A DNA stretch of 64,000 nt from an uncultured Lachnospiraceae bacterium (lineage in GTDB: Bacteria > Bacillota > Clostridia > Lachnospirales > Lachnospiraceae), in NCBI GenBank assembly GCA_910583895.1, contig CAJTYJ010000006.1, positions 40,161 to 104,160 on the forward strand. Direction: 5' to 3'. The position numbers were made by a program, and so were the translations under genes. The notes beneath the pieces were generated by a model. It did no database searches and was not told the origin of the DNA. It saw only the letters and a program-made list of their open reading frames with translations. This document shows, one piece after another, positions 33,514-43,388 of this stretch (the first letter of the stretch is position 1; each line of letters opens with the position of its first letter).

Positions 33514-35946
33514 ATGAAAAAACAGATTCCATATATCATTGCGCTTGCCTTTATGATCGTGGTGGCCGTTTTTGCGTTCCTGGACGGTCTGACCTGGAGC
33601 AGGGGGAGAATGAGATCCGCGTATCTGGACGGGTGTATGCAGGGAGACCGGATCTATCTGGTGGAAAATATGGAGAGGGACGGAGTCCTCTATGTGATGG
33701 ATTCCGACGGTACAGTGGAAGACGTCTCTTTGGCTTCCGAGGTGGAAAAGGGCAGTTTCTTTGTAAAGATTGACTATGAAGACAGCCTCTACGGGCTTCT
33801 GGTAAAGAGGAAGACCGACGAAGCGGCATCCTGGCGGTATCGGATCGTGCAGTTTGACGATCGGGGAAGGATGACGGAGAAAACGCAGGAATTCACCCTG
33901 CAGCAACCGGGGACCGTGACCGGATTTACCGCAGAACCCAAAGGATTTTATCTGACGGCGGTGCTGGAAGACGGGGTGTCCGCCGGAGCTTATTATGTGG
34001 ATAAAAAGGAACTGGGAAGCGAAGAAGAACCTGCCGCAAAAAAACTGTTGCAGATGGGCGGTGCGCCCTCCGGGCGTATGCTGATTGAGGCCAGGTATGA
34101 GAACGGGGAATTTCTTTATCGTCTGGATGACGGAAGCGGGATGAAAGATTTTCAGGCTAAGGAGAAGCTCCAGGAGGCTTTCTGGTACCGGACTCTGTCT
34201 GTCGGACAGCTTATGAAGGTCCGTCAGGACCGGATGTTTCTCTATGGGGGGCTTCTGCTCTTTGGCTACGCGGTGTTGTTTTTGTTCCTGACTGTCCTTC
34301 GGAACCGCAGTCACACCGTCTATACGATAGCGGTGGTGGAGCTGGCTCTGCTGGTGATCACCCTTGCGGGAGCGGTGCAGGTACCGCGGATTCAGGAGAA
34401 AGCAAGAGAAGAGGAGGCCGGAAGGTTCGGCCGCTATTACGTCAGGGCTCTGACCGAAGAGATGGGAAACCCAGAGCGGTATCATCCGGAGGAGGAAAAC
34501 TTTTACGAGGGAGAAGATTACGAGACCCTGCGGGCGCAGCTGTCCCGGTTCGTCCGTCAGGATGACATCTCGGAGATTTTCGCGGATATCTGTCTGGTGA
34601 GTGGAAAAGACCACAGGATTCTGGTCAGCGTCAGCGGCCGCAACGGACAGATGTTTGAGGAAGTTTACGGAGTGGGGACACGGAAACTGCTGGATAAGCT
34701 GAGGAATGACGGACGGGAGGGCAGCATGCTCGTCGGCATCCAGGGGAGAACCCATCAGGTGATCGGAGTGGCTGCCTCAGAGGGACTGTCTCCGGAATAT
34801 CTGATGCTGGGAATCACCCGGCAGGAGGATGGTTTTTATTCCTCCTTTCGGAGTCTGGTATCGCCGTTTCTTTATGGGGGGCTTGTGTTCCTGGTCGGTA
34901 GCGCGGTCAGTATCTGGTTGCTGCTTTTGCAGGGCAGAGAGCTAAAACAGCTGGCGGCAGCTATGCAGATGCTGGCAAACGGCGAGACCGAGATTAAAAA
35001 AGAAGCCGTCCACGGAAAAGATGTGGACTTTATGTGGAACAGCCTGATGGAAACAAGGAAAACCATCAGCCGGATCAATTATACAAGGTATCAGATCTTT
35101 GAGTCCTGCTACCGCTTTGCGCCGAAAAACATTGAAAAAATTCTGGGTAAGGATTCCATCACGGAAGTCAACAGCAAAGACATGGTCCTGCTGCATGGGA
35201 CAGTGGCGGTCATTTCCTCTGACCGGGCAGAGGGCAGCGGTCAGGCAATCGCGGACCAGATTGGCAGTTTTGTATCCCTGATCGAGCAGCATCAGGAGCA
35301 AAGCGGCGGTTTCTTTGTGTCCGGAGACTGTAGTCTGGATACGATGAAGGTGCTGTTTCTGGAAGCTTCCAGAGACACAGTAGAGTTCGGTGTTTCTCTG
35401 ATGCAGGGATTTCTGGAACAGGATCGGAAGTCTTTGTATAGCGGGAGAGTGGGGATTCTGTTGCACTATTCCCAGTATATGTACGGGGTGGCGGGCACCA
35501 GGAAGCACAGCATTCCCTATCTGTTATCCAGAGAGCTGGAGGAACTGGATCGGTATGCCAGATGGTTTCAGACTTTGAATCTTCACCTGGTGATCACGGA
35601 GAGCGTCAAGAGCAGAGAGCATCTGGACAGTCCTCTGCGTTATCTGGGTTATCTGCTTATCACAGGCACGAAGGAGCGGATTCGTCTGTACGAGGTGCTG
35701 GACGCCTGTCCTCTTCGGGAAGGCAGGAGCAAAGCCCAGACCGATCTCCGGTTTCAGAAGGGAATCCGCCTGTTTTATCAGCATGATTTTTATCTGGCAA
35801 GAAGCGCATTTAACGAGGTGCTCAGGGAGAATCCGGAGGATTCCATGGCCACCTGGTATCTGTTCACCTGCGAAAAATACCTGAACGAGACAAACACGCA
35901 GGGTGACATCTGCAGGCTCTGTCCCGGCGACGCGGAACTGTCTTAA
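33514..35946 (+). CDS. HAMP plus degenerate class III cyclase membrane sensor
   Basis: 810 residues. Signal-anchor helix (8-26), an outer beta-rich domain to about 240, two helices (245-290), a second outer domain, a helix near 450-470, HAMP-like linker, then a class III nucleotide-cyclase-like domain from about 530 (VAVISSDRAEGS, FVSGDCSLDTMKVLF, GILLHYSQYMYGVAG). The first metal-binding motif is degraded and the usual N/R catalytic pair is not seen, so activity is doubtful. A TPR-like helix pair ends the protein. Likely a sensor or scaffold at the CIS membrane site. Confidence 0.75.
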   Translation: MKKQIPYIIALAFMIVVAVFAFLDGLTWSRGRMRSAYLDGCMQGDRIYLVENMERDGVLYVMDSDGTVEDVSLASEVEKGSFFVKIDYEDSLYGLLVKRKTDEAASWRYRIVQFDDRGRMTEKTQEFTLQQPGTVTGFTAEPKGFYLTAVLEDGVSAGAYYVDKKELGSEEEPAAKKLLQMGGAPSGRMLIEARYENGEFLYRLDDGSGMKDFQAKEKLQEAFWYRTLSVGQLMKVRQDRMFLYGGLLLFGYAVLFLFLTVLRNRSHTVYTIAVVELALLVITLAGAVQVPRIQEKAREEEAGRFGRYYVRALTEEMGNPERYHPEEENFYEGEDYETLRAQLSRFVRQDDISEIFADICLVSGKDHRILVSVSGRNGQMFEEVYGVGTRKLLDKLRNDGREGSMLVGIQGRTHQVIGVAASEGLSPEYLMLGITRQEDGFYSSFRSLVSPFLYGGLVFLVGSAVSIWLLLLQGRELKQLAAAMQMLANGETEIKKEAVHGKDVDFMWNSLMETRKTISRINYTRYQIFESCYRFAPKNIEKILGKDSITEVNSKDMVLLHGTVAVISSDRAEGSGQAIADQIGSFVSLIEQHQEQSGGFFVSGDCSLDTMKVLFLEASRDTVEFGVSLMQGFLEQDRKSLYSGRVGILLHYSQYMYGVAGTRKHSIPYLLSRELEELDRYARWFQTLNLHLVITESVKSREHLDSPLRYLGYLLITGTKERIRLYEVLDACPLREGRSKAQTDLRFQKGIRLFYQHDFYLARSAFNEVLRENPEDSMATWYLFTCEKYLNETNTQGDICRLCPGDAELS

Positions 35947-35992
35947 CAGCATCTGACCGAGCGGAGCTCGGATGCGGAACTACAATAGGAGG
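35945..35992 (+). promoter_or_regulatory. repeated CIS leader element, copy A
   Basis: AACAGCAT, a CCGAGC-GGA-GCTCGG hairpin closed by GCAT/ATGC, then GGAACTACAATAGGAGG, which contains the ribosome site of the MORN gene. The first bases overlap the stop codon of the cyclase-like gene. Copies B and C are at 43932 and 61482. Confidence 0.6.
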
Positions 35993-35998
35993 GGTATG

Positions 35999-37240
35999 AT
36001 GGGCGATAATCTGTTCAAAGTTCTGATCACATCGGCCAAGGCGAAGGTGACGCCGCTTGTGACGAAGATCAAGCTCTGGACCAGCTGGAACTTTATCCGC
36101 ACCCGGCTGATCACCAGAATCCGGGATTTTTTCACCTCTCTTTTCAACGTCAGGCCCCGGCACAAAAAGGATTATTATGAGGTGTTCGGCTGGCTGGTCA
36201 GCCGGCGGCTGGCCATCGCCCTGATGGTGGCGGTGGGCGTGTTCAGCCTCTATTACCTGTTCAGCGTTCATTCGAGCCTTCCTTCCGCGAAGACGGAAGG
36301 GGTAAAGACCTACGATTATGATTCTGTTCTGCTGCGGTTTGCAAAGGAGAAGGTCCGCATCCTCGGGAAATCCGGCTATCTGGCCTACGAGGGACAGGTA
36401 GAAAACGGAAGCGTAACCGGGTACGGGACCTTGTATAATCCCCAGGGAGTCGTGGTGTATCAGGGCAATTTTGACAAAAACCGGTATCAGGGCAGCGGTA
36501 CCCGTTATTATGACAGCGGCACCACCATGTATGTGGGAGAATTCGAGCAGAATTTATTCCATGGAAGCGGAAAATTATATCGGGAAAGCGGAAGTCTTGC
36601 CTATGACGGAGAGTTTTCCCTGGGGAAGAGAGAAGGGGAGGGCAGGCTGTATGATTCCGGAGGAAATCTGATCTACACCGGCAGCTTTGCCCACGACGCG
36701 CTTTTATACAGCGCGCTGCTTGGAAAAAGAGTGTCAGAGGTCTCGGAGGCTTATAAAGGAACGCGGACGCTTTACGAAGGCGATCAGGACTTTGTAGTGG
36801 TTCTGGAAGACATCGGTGCCATGTATCTGGGAGCGGAGGAGACCGGCACCCTGGATGGCGAGCGGATCGTGGAGCAGGTACTGGTTTTACAGGATTCTTT
36901 CCAGGGGGGAGGGGTCGTCTGCGCGGATATCCATGAATTAAGAGAATATTTTGGAACGGAAGATTACGCGGGCAATGCCTCCATCACCCTTTTGGAGGCC
37001 GTAGCTGTGGGCCGGGTGGTTTCCAGAGGAACGGGCATCGGATTTCGGCAGGAAGTGGAGATGGAGGTTACCTCGGAATATGAAGATTATTATCAGATAG
37101 AGGGCTACGACGAGGGTTATACGGTATATCTGTACTCCTTCCGCAAAGACGGGCTGATCTACCATTTTGTCTGCCAGAATAAAGAAGAAGGTTTTTCCTT
37201 TTATACAATCGAGCAGATGGGAGAGGAGGAGGCGTCATGA
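35999..37240 (+). CDS. membrane protein with MORN repeats
   Basis: 413 residues from the second ATG after AGGAGGGG (35987-35994). A basic cytoplasmic N-terminus of about 65 residues is followed by one helix (near 75-93), then four to five MORN-type repeats (GYGTLYNPQGVVVYQGNF, GSGTRYYDSG, GEGRLYDSGG) and a C-terminal mixed alpha/beta domain. MORN repeats are usually membrane- or protein-binding scaffolds. It lies between the cyclase-like sensor and the TolC-like protein, with which it overlaps by four bases, so it may link the inner and outer faces of the same envelope assembly. Confidence 0.8.
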   Translation: MGDNLFKVLITSAKAKVTPLVTKIKLWTSWNFIRTRLITRIRDFFTSLFNVRPRHKKDYYEVFGWLVSRRLAIALMVAVGVFSLYYLFSVHSSLPSAKTEGVKTYDYDSVLLRFAKEKVRILGKSGYLAYEGQVENGSVTGYGTLYNPQGVVVYQGNFDKNRYQGSGTRYYDSGTTMYVGEFEQNLFHGSGKLYRESGSLAYDGEFSLGKREGEGRLYDSGGNLIYTGSFAHDALLYSALLGKRVSEVSEAYKGTRTLYEGDQDFVVVLEDIGAMYLGAEETGTLDGERIVEQVLVLQDSFQGGGVVCADIHELREYFGTEDYAGNASITLLEAVAVGRVVSRGTGIGFRQEVEMEVTSEYEDYYQIEGYDEGYTVYLYSFRKDGLIYHFVCQNKEEGFSFYTIEQMGEEEAS

Positions 37241-39282
37241 GGAAGAGGACAGGACGCGGCAGAGGATTGATTCTGCTCCTGCTGCTGTCAATTCTGGGAG
37301 GAATGGTTTCCGGCATGGATGTACAGGCGGAGGGAGGCCTGCTTCTGACCCTGGATATGGCGAAAAAAAACGGCGTGGCCAACAGTCCCAAGCTGGAAAA
37401 GCTGGAGAGCGAGCGAAATGTAAAAGAAGTATCCCTCCGGCAGGCAGTCAAGTCTATCAAAGTAAAGAAAAAGAATATGTCAACTTTTCGCTGGTCCCCC
37501 CTTCTGTCTTTCAAATTCCCGGAGAAACCGGACCTGTCGGAGGCTTTCGAGTTCGAGTTTAAACCCATTCAGATCAAGGCCCAGATCGATACGGTCAATC
37601 ATAAGATGACGGACCAGATCCTGGAAGTGTATGAGGCGGTCTCCAACCTGTATGTGGACATTGTGATTCTGCAGGACAAAATTGCCTTTGAGGAGGAGCG
37701 CCTGGAGGTCATGAAGTTTACGCTTCTGAAAAACCGTGCCGGACTGGTGACCGGGCAGACAGCAGAGAAGGATGTGGAGGCCATGGAACGGTCCGTAAAG
37801 GCGCTGAATGATCAGATCGCGTCAGACCAGAGAAATCTGAACGCAGACAAGAAAAAGCTGTCGGAAATGATCGGGATGGATGTGACCACCGGGTATCGCT
37901 TTGAGAATCCTTTCGTATCCTCACAGATCGACCGGGGCAGCCTGAACGATCTGATCCAGTATACTCTGGATCATGATGAGAATTATTACGAGGTCTCCCT
38001 GAACGCGGCCACAAGCCTGATTTCGCTTCGAACGAATTACCGGCTGATGGAGGGGCAGTACGGCAGCAAAATGTCGTATATTTCCGATTTTGTGAATCAG
38101 GCTATCGCGGGACAGAAGATCAGCCAGAAGGCGTTTAAAAAGCAGTATGAAGAATTTTTAAAAGCCATTGATGAACCGTGGCAGGGAAATATCCGGATTC
38201 TGTTCATCCGAATTCCAAAGGAATGGTTCAAAGGCCAGATCTCCGGCATCCGCTATGTGGAGGATGAGCCGTATGCCTTATATGAGGCGGCGCTGGAATA
38301 TCAGGACGCTCTTCTGGAAAAGCAGAATGAGGCGCGGTCCCTGAGGCAGCAGGTGGAGGAGAGCTTCAACAATCTGGTCAGTATGCGAAATGCCTATGAC
38401 ACCCTGGCAGAGCAGGTGAAGGAGGCGGAGAAAAGTCTTCACGCCGAGGCGGCACTGAACCGTCTGGGAGAGCTGACCTACGAAGAATACAGCACTTCCC
38501 TGGCTTCGTGTGAGGAGACACAGAATGAGATGTACGAAGCGCTGGGCGCCTATTCCCAGGCGCTGTACTCTTTTGACCGGCTTACCTGCGGGGGCGTGAC
38601 AGCCCTTCTTCAAGGGACGGGGGCGGACCTGAACGCGGGGAGCGGCGGGGAGAGCTATGTGGATGAGGAGTACGCAGACGGCGCGTATTACTATATAGAA
38701 CCGATCATCGACCAGCAGGAATTCCGGGTTGGCGTGAGCATTCCGTCTGATTTCCAGCTGGAGGTCACTCATTTTGAACTCTGGTGCGATCAGATACAGA
38801 TCGGGACCCGCACGGAGATTGGCAGCATCATTCGGCATCTGAGTCTGTCCGTGGATCAGGTGTCTGAAGTAAAGCTTCGGTTCTACAACGGCAGCGAGTT
38901 CGTGGACGACTGCGTGATTGATCCCGGGGTCTACAGCGGTCCCATAACGCTGATAAAGGATTATCGGATTCAGGAGCAGGAAGGGACGCGGATCGGAACC
39001 TATACGGTGGAGAGCTATCCGGCGACGGGTATGACGGGTATCACGCTCTTGCCGGACCCGTCGGAAGAGATCGGCTATTACCGGATTCGGAATCAGGAGG
39101 GAAGCTGTCTGTTGGGAGACGCACTGTTGCCCATAGAGACAGAGTTTCGTCATCTTTCGCTGGTGCAGGAGGGCGTGGAGGAGCTGGTCATCGAGTTCTT
39201 CGGCACAGACTCCCAGCTGAAGTACACCGGTTATTTTGAGGCCGGCAGCCAGACACTGATGAAAAACCAGGAGGGAACATGA
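37237..39282 (+). CDS. secreted TolC-like coiled-coil protein
   Basis: 681 residues with a signal peptide (cleavage near 32, after DVQAEG). Residues 35-460 show the heptad-rich pattern of outer-membrane efflux proteins: long helices, an LLKNRAGLVTGQ turn typical of TolC loops, and a second repeat half (AALNRLGELTYEEYSTSL) that matches the TolC-family motif. The C-terminal 200 residues are beta-rich and unlike TolC. No outer membrane is expected here, so the protein may form a wall-spanning or periplasm-like duct. It overlaps both neighbours by four bases. Confidence 0.72.
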   Translation: MRKRTGRGRGLILLLLLSILGGMVSGMDVQAEGGLLLTLDMAKKNGVANSPKLEKLESERNVKEVSLRQAVKSIKVKKKNMSTFRWSPLLSFKFPEKPDLSEAFEFEFKPIQIKAQIDTVNHKMTDQILEVYEAVSNLYVDIVILQDKIAFEEERLEVMKFTLLKNRAGLVTGQTAEKDVEAMERSVKALNDQIASDQRNLNADKKKLSEMIGMDVTTGYRFENPFVSSQIDRGSLNDLIQYTLDHDENYYEVSLNAATSLISLRTNYRLMEGQYGSKMSYISDFVNQAIAGQKISQKAFKKQYEEFLKAIDEPWQGNIRILFIRIPKEWFKGQISGIRYVEDEPYALYEAALEYQDALLEKQNEARSLRQQVEESFNNLVSMRNAYDTLAEQVKEAEKSLHAEAALNRLGELTYEEYSTSLASCEETQNEMYEALGAYSQALYSFDRLTCGGVTALLQGTGADLNAGSGGESYVDEEYADGAYYYIEPIIDQQEFRVGVSIPSDFQLEVTHFELWCDQIQIGTRTEIGSIIRHLSLSVDQVSEVKLRFYNGSEFVDDCVIDPGVYSGPITLIKDYRIQEQEGTRIGTYTVESYPATGMTGITLLPDPSEEIGYYRIRNQEGSCLLGDALLPIETEFRHLSLVQEGVEELVIEFFGTDSQLKYTGYFEAGSQTLMKNQEGT

Positions 39283-42038
39283 AGAAAAGTAAGAAGATTC
39301 TGGGATGCTGCATCCTGCTGTGGTTTTTTTGTCAACAGGTAGTTTTGGGAAAAGTCTTTGATGAGTCCCAGGCGGTCCCCTATGAAGTTTTTCAGGCGTC
39401 GCATACGGTGGAAGACGCCACTTTGTTCATCGGAACCTATTTGATTCATGTACAGGCTCTGACCGATGAATTATATGAAAAAGCCCAGGAGAGCGCCTCG
39501 GATTCCAGCCAGATGAATGTATATTACAAATCGGAGCTGGCTTTTGGCGCCTGGATAGACATTACCGATGCCAATGGACTTTCAGAACTTGCGGGGCAGG
39601 GAACGGTGGTGGAGGAGAGTGAACTCTTTCCGCTATGGGTGACCTGCTATACTGGTTCCGACGGCATCACCAGGGATGCCAGAGACGATCATGTGATTGA
39701 CATTTTCAGCGAGCCGTCTCCTTATGATCTTTACAGCCTGGCGGAGCTGGAACCCATCAAGATACAGTACAGCAATGTATTTTCTCCGGACAGTGCGGGA
39801 GTGGACCGTTATTATTATAAAAAGCTTCGGGATTTTTTCAGTCTGGATCTGCAGAACGAGATCACGCAGGAATGCGATCTAAAGCTTCTGGGGCTTAAAG
39901 GCTGCTATGAAAGTCTTCGGGCTTCCGGGGAAAATGAACTGGCGGAGATTGTCAGTAAGCTTATGAGCAGGATAGATTCTGAAAGGAGAGCGGAGATTTT
40001 CTCCAGGCTGTCTCAGGTGGACGGCAATGAATTGAGCGTCCTGCAGGACATCTGTTCCGGATCACAGTTCTATAAAAGCCAAAACGAGGAAGAGGAAAGT
40101 GATGATGAGGAAAACGAGGATGGGGAAGAGCAGGAAGAAGAGGAAGATGATGACGACTATGACGGCAAGCAGTTTGTGGAAAATTCCGCAGTCATAGACG
40201 CCATCGGCACAGCGATCCAGAATTGCCAGGAGAGCTATATCAAGCATGCGGGCAATGTGCTCACAGAAGGCGATACCGTCCTCAAAAACGCAGAGTACGA
40301 GAAAAGCATGGCAGTGGCAGAGCTGGCGCAGGGGGGCTATGGAAGCGGGATGGAAACTCTGCTTGTGGAGCTTACACATCTGTATCACTTAGAGGAAGAT
40401 GTGGTGGCGGATGCCGACGCGGAGCTCCGGCTGCTGGACAACGAATTATTGAGCCAGGCGGATCTTAAGTACGCGCAGCTCCTGACAGAAGGAGCCGGAA
40501 GCGCTTATCAGACAGCGGCGGCGAACGGTTCCAGCCAGTCAGTGAAAAATCAGGTGCTGGAAGATCAGAAGGCGAAGACCGACGCGGCAAGACTGGAGCT
40601 TCAGTATCTGCTGCAGGCGAAATCCAAACGGCAGCCTTCCGCGGAAGCGGCGGCCTTTCTCTATCAGAGGATCGAGCATGCAGAGTCGCTCTACGGGCAG
40701 ATTAAGGAGGATGAATATCAGTCGAAGGCAAGGGAGAGCATCGACGCATATATTCTCTGGCTGAAAGAACAGGCCCGCTCTATTGAGGAGGAAGACGAGA
40801 TTTCAGAATCTAACCTGCAGAGGCTGGAGAAGAAAAAGACCGGGCTTTTAGAGGAACAGACCAAAGCCATGGATGAGAATGATCTGAGCACGGTGAAAAA
40901 ATATGATGTCCTGATTGAGCAGGTGGACCGGGAGATTGAGGCTGAGGAGCAGAGGCTTCAGGCGATCCTCTCAAGCACTTCCAGCTCTGCGGCGGAAAAG
41001 GCGAGGGCGGCAAACCAGACGGGGGGAAGCTCTGTATTGAACAATATCAACCAGATCAAAGACGCGGCGCTTCTGGAGATTGCCGAGGGGAACACCGAGA
41101 ATCAGGAAAGCATCATGAAGAAGCTGGACGCCCTGTCAGCCCTGGGAGCGGAGAGCGCTATCGCAGAGATACGGGACAAGATGCATGCCTCCGGCAATGA
41201 CTTTCAGGAGGCAGAGAAACAGGCGGAGCAGGCCATTTTGGACAGCCGGGAAAGCAGTTTTCATGACCGGTACAGCGGTGTGGGCGGATCAGGAGGGAAT
41301 GAAAGCAGCGGCGGGACGCAGACCGCAGGAGGGCCGGGCGCCGGCACAGATACCTCACCCGGGGGAAGTGTAGAAGGAAATGTTTCCGGCGGTTTTGAAG
41401 GCGGTACCCAGACCGGAGCGGGCACAGACGCTGCTTCCGGAGGAGGTGCGGGAGAGAACGGGTCCGGCATTTCCGGGACTTCCGGTGCCGATACAGACGA
41501 TCCGGGATCTTTGATGGAGGATGCCTTAGGAGCGCCATTTGTAGAACTGAATGACCGCCAGAAAGCGGCGGCGGTGGCGGTCCTTCACCGTATGGGACAG
41601 TCCGGGAACCAGAGGGCGGCGCAGACGGCGAACACCTGGCTGAATATCTGTGTTCGGGAGGGGAACCGGTATGTATTCCAAAAGCTTAAAAGGGAGGCGC
41701 AGGAGTACCTTCCGCTGCCGCTTATTGCTTCCTGTACCGGACACCGCTACGTGTACAGTGATTCCAGGATGGAGGTGACGCTGTCGAAGAAGCTTTCGGT
41801 CTGCTGCTTCCAAGTGTATCGGGATGAGGTGCAGCTTTTGGACGGCGTGACTGAAAAACTTTCCGGGCCTGTGAAGGCCCAGGGCGACTGTCCCTATCTG
41901 TCAGAGGAGGATGCCCGGCAGTATTTTGACTGTGAAGCCGAGTACATTGATGGGACGGAGTATGGGATCTGTCTGGGTCCGAGGGAGAGCCGCCTTGTAA
42001 AATCCATCGAAGAGACTGTCCGGGAAGGAGGGAATTGA
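39279..42038 (+). CDS. large secreted coiled-coil protein of CIS cluster
   Basis: 919 residues with a signal peptide (hydrophobic 7-24). An N-terminal globular part is followed by a highly acidic run near 272-298, long coiled coils (about 300-640), a Gly/Ser/Thr-rich flexible linker (about 665-745), and a C-terminal globular domain of about 170 residues with several Cys. It overlaps the TolC-like gene by four bases and ends two bases before the tail-terminator gene. No known domain is recognised. The coiled-coil build and coupling suggest it works with the TolC-like protein in the envelope. Confidence 0.7.
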   Translation: MKKSKKILGCCILLWFFCQQVVLGKVFDESQAVPYEVFQASHTVEDATLFIGTYLIHVQALTDELYEKAQESASDSSQMNVYYKSELAFGAWIDITDANGLSELAGQGTVVEESELFPLWVTCYTGSDGITRDARDDHVIDIFSEPSPYDLYSLAELEPIKIQYSNVFSPDSAGVDRYYYKKLRDFFSLDLQNEITQECDLKLLGLKGCYESLRASGENELAEIVSKLMSRIDSERRAEIFSRLSQVDGNELSVLQDICSGSQFYKSQNEEEESDDEENEDGEEQEEEEDDDDYDGKQFVENSAVIDAIGTAIQNCQESYIKHAGNVLTEGDTVLKNAEYEKSMAVAELAQGGYGSGMETLLVELTHLYHLEEDVVADADAELRLLDNELLSQADLKYAQLLTEGAGSAYQTAAANGSSQSVKNQVLEDQKAKTDAARLELQYLLQAKSKRQPSAEAAAFLYQRIEHAESLYGQIKEDEYQSKARESIDAYILWLKEQARSIEEEDEISESNLQRLEKKKTGLLEEQTKAMDENDLSTVKKYDVLIEQVDREIEAEEQRLQAILSSTSSSAAEKARAANQTGGSSVLNNINQIKDAALLEIAEGNTENQESIMKKLDALSALGAESAIAEIRDKMHASGNDFQEAEKQAEQAILDSRESSFHDRYSGVGGSGGNESSGGTQTAGGPGAGTDTSPGGSVEGNVSGGFEGGTQTGAGTDAASGGGAGENGSGISGTSGADTDDPGSLMEDALGAPFVELNDRQKAAAVAVLHRMGQSGNQRAAQTANTWLNICVREGNRYVFQKLKREAQEYLPLPLIASCTGHRYVYSDSRMEVTLSKKLSVCCFQVYRDEVQLLDGVTEKLSGPVKAQGDCPYLSEEDARQYFDCEAEYIDGTEYGICLGPRESRLVKSIEETVREGGN

Positions 42039-42039
42039 T

Positions 42040-42636
42040 ATGGCAGATTATCCGATTATTGCAGATGTCAGTTCCTACATCGTCCGGACCCTTCGTCAGA
42101 AGATGTGTCCGGAACCCATCCCGTCTCCGAATAATATAGAGATCTCTTCCCCGGCGGATCAGGATGTGGATTATATCCTGGGCCTGTATCTGTACGATAT
42201 CCGGGAAGAGAGTGATGTGACCCAGCAGCCCTTTATCCAGAAGGGCAGGGTACAGCTGCAAAGACCGCCAAGACCATATGGTCTGTACTATATGGTATTT
42301 ATCAACGGCTCCTCCCAGATGGGGTTAAAGGCGCCGGATATACAGAAGATCATCGGAAGAGTGGCCCAGATTGTCAACGACAACAGCTCAGTTCTGCCCA
42401 ATCAGCTGCAGTCCTGGCTGGACACCCAGGAACCTCCCATTGTACTGTCTCAGGCGAAGATAAGTTTGGAGGAGAAGGTGCGGGTGTGGCAGGCAATCAA
42501 CAAGCCCTATCAGATCAGTCTGTTTTATAAGGCGGCGCCTGTATTTTTGTCCAGCGAAGTGGTGGTCAACACGCCTCGTGTGGTGGATGCCAGTTTTGGA
42601 CTGCATCTTACAGGGGAGGAAGGAGGGGATGGGTAG
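42040..42636 (+). CDS. CIS tail terminator/cap protein, DUF4255 (Pvc16-like)
   Basis: 198 residues. The N-terminal 130 residues match the DUF4255 family, which includes Afp16/Pvc16, the cap that ends sheath and tube assembly: opening DVSSYIVRTLRQ, then the LYLYDIREESD strand and PPRPYGLYYMVF. The length matches single-domain members. It starts two bases after the coiled-coil gene and is the first unambiguous core CIS gene. Confidence 0.85.
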   Translation: MADYPIIADVSSYIVRTLRQKMCPEPIPSPNNIEISSPADQDVDYILGLYLYDIREESDVTQQPFIQKGRVQLQRPPRPYGLYYMVFINGSSQMGLKAPDIQKIIGRVAQIVNDNSSVLPNQLQSWLDTQEPPIVLSQAKISLEEKVRVWQAINKPYQISLFYKAAPVFLSSEVVVNTPRVVDASFGLHLTGEEGGDG

Positions 42637-42639
42637 CAG

Positions 42640-43377
42640 ATGAATGCATCTGTGATTCGTTTCCGGTTGGATCTGCTGGTCCGGCTGATTGACACAGCCA
42701 CCGGCGGGTCCGTGGAAGAGAGGAACGTCCGTTTTTTCAGAGATGGGAAGGCAGTTCGCCCCATTGCGAGGGGAGGCGGCAACTATGTATTTTTGAACTG
42801 CGGACGGGAGGACTTCGAACTGGAAGTCCGGGTGTATGGATATGATCCCTTCCGGATGCCTGTACGGTATGAGGCGCTGGAGGATGCGATGCCTGTCACG
42901 GAGGCGTTTCTGATTCCGTCAGAGAACGGGTCAGGGGGGCATCCGGTGCTTGGTCTTTCCGGCTGTCTTCCGGGTATTCAGTCCATACAGGCGGTAAATG
43001 TAAATGCGACCTGCTGCTGCATCAGTGAATTTGACGAGCGAAGGCGGATCATGAAGCTGTTCGGTGTGCACCGGTCGGGAATGGATGGCATCTATTATGG
43101 CCTGATTCATCCGGACAGGCAGGATTACGAGCCCTTTGCGGTCCAGAAGGAGATCGGAAAAGACTCGGTGAAGATCGACCATCCGCTGAAGGAACCATTC
43201 TCCGTGAATGCGCCCATTTCAAGGATTATTTTTGGAAGTGTGACGGACAGAGGAGATTACTGTATCCGGGTCCGGGATGACAGAGAACATCTTCTTCATC
43301 TGGTCCGGTATGTGGTGGGAGATGAGACGAGATTTCAGATGGTGGACTTTCATCGTCCGGAATCCGGACTTTTGTGA
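42640..43377 (+). CDS. CIS cluster protein of unknown function
   Basis: 245 residues, soluble. The N-terminal half looks like a beta-sandwich (carboxypeptidase-regulatory or Ig-like: RLDLLVRLIDTATGGSV, FLNCGREDFELEVRVYGYDPF). The middle carries a CCC triplet (NATCCCISEF). The C-terminal half is beta-rich. Such proteins sit between the cap and the PAAR-like gene in some CIS loci, but I know of no assigned function. It may decorate the tip or baseplate. Three bases separate it from the cap gene. Confidence 0.65.
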   Translation: MNASVIRFRLDLLVRLIDTATGGSVEERNVRFFRDGKAVRPIARGGGNYVFLNCGREDFELEVRVYGYDPFRMPVRYEALEDAMPVTEAFLIPSENGSGGHPVLGLSGCLPGIQSIQAVNVNATCCCISEFDERRRIMKLFGVHRSGMDGIYYGLIHPDRQDYEPFAVQKEIGKDSVKIDHPLKEPFSVNAPISRIIFGSVTDRGDYCIRVRDDREHLLHLVRYVVGDETRFQMVDFHRPESGLL

Positions 43378-43388
43378 GGTGAGAGACG

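Noticed and set aside
33163..34755. 530-residue antisense frame
   Set aside because: It covers parts of two well-supported CIS genes, has no start signal, and its composition is that of an antisense shadow.
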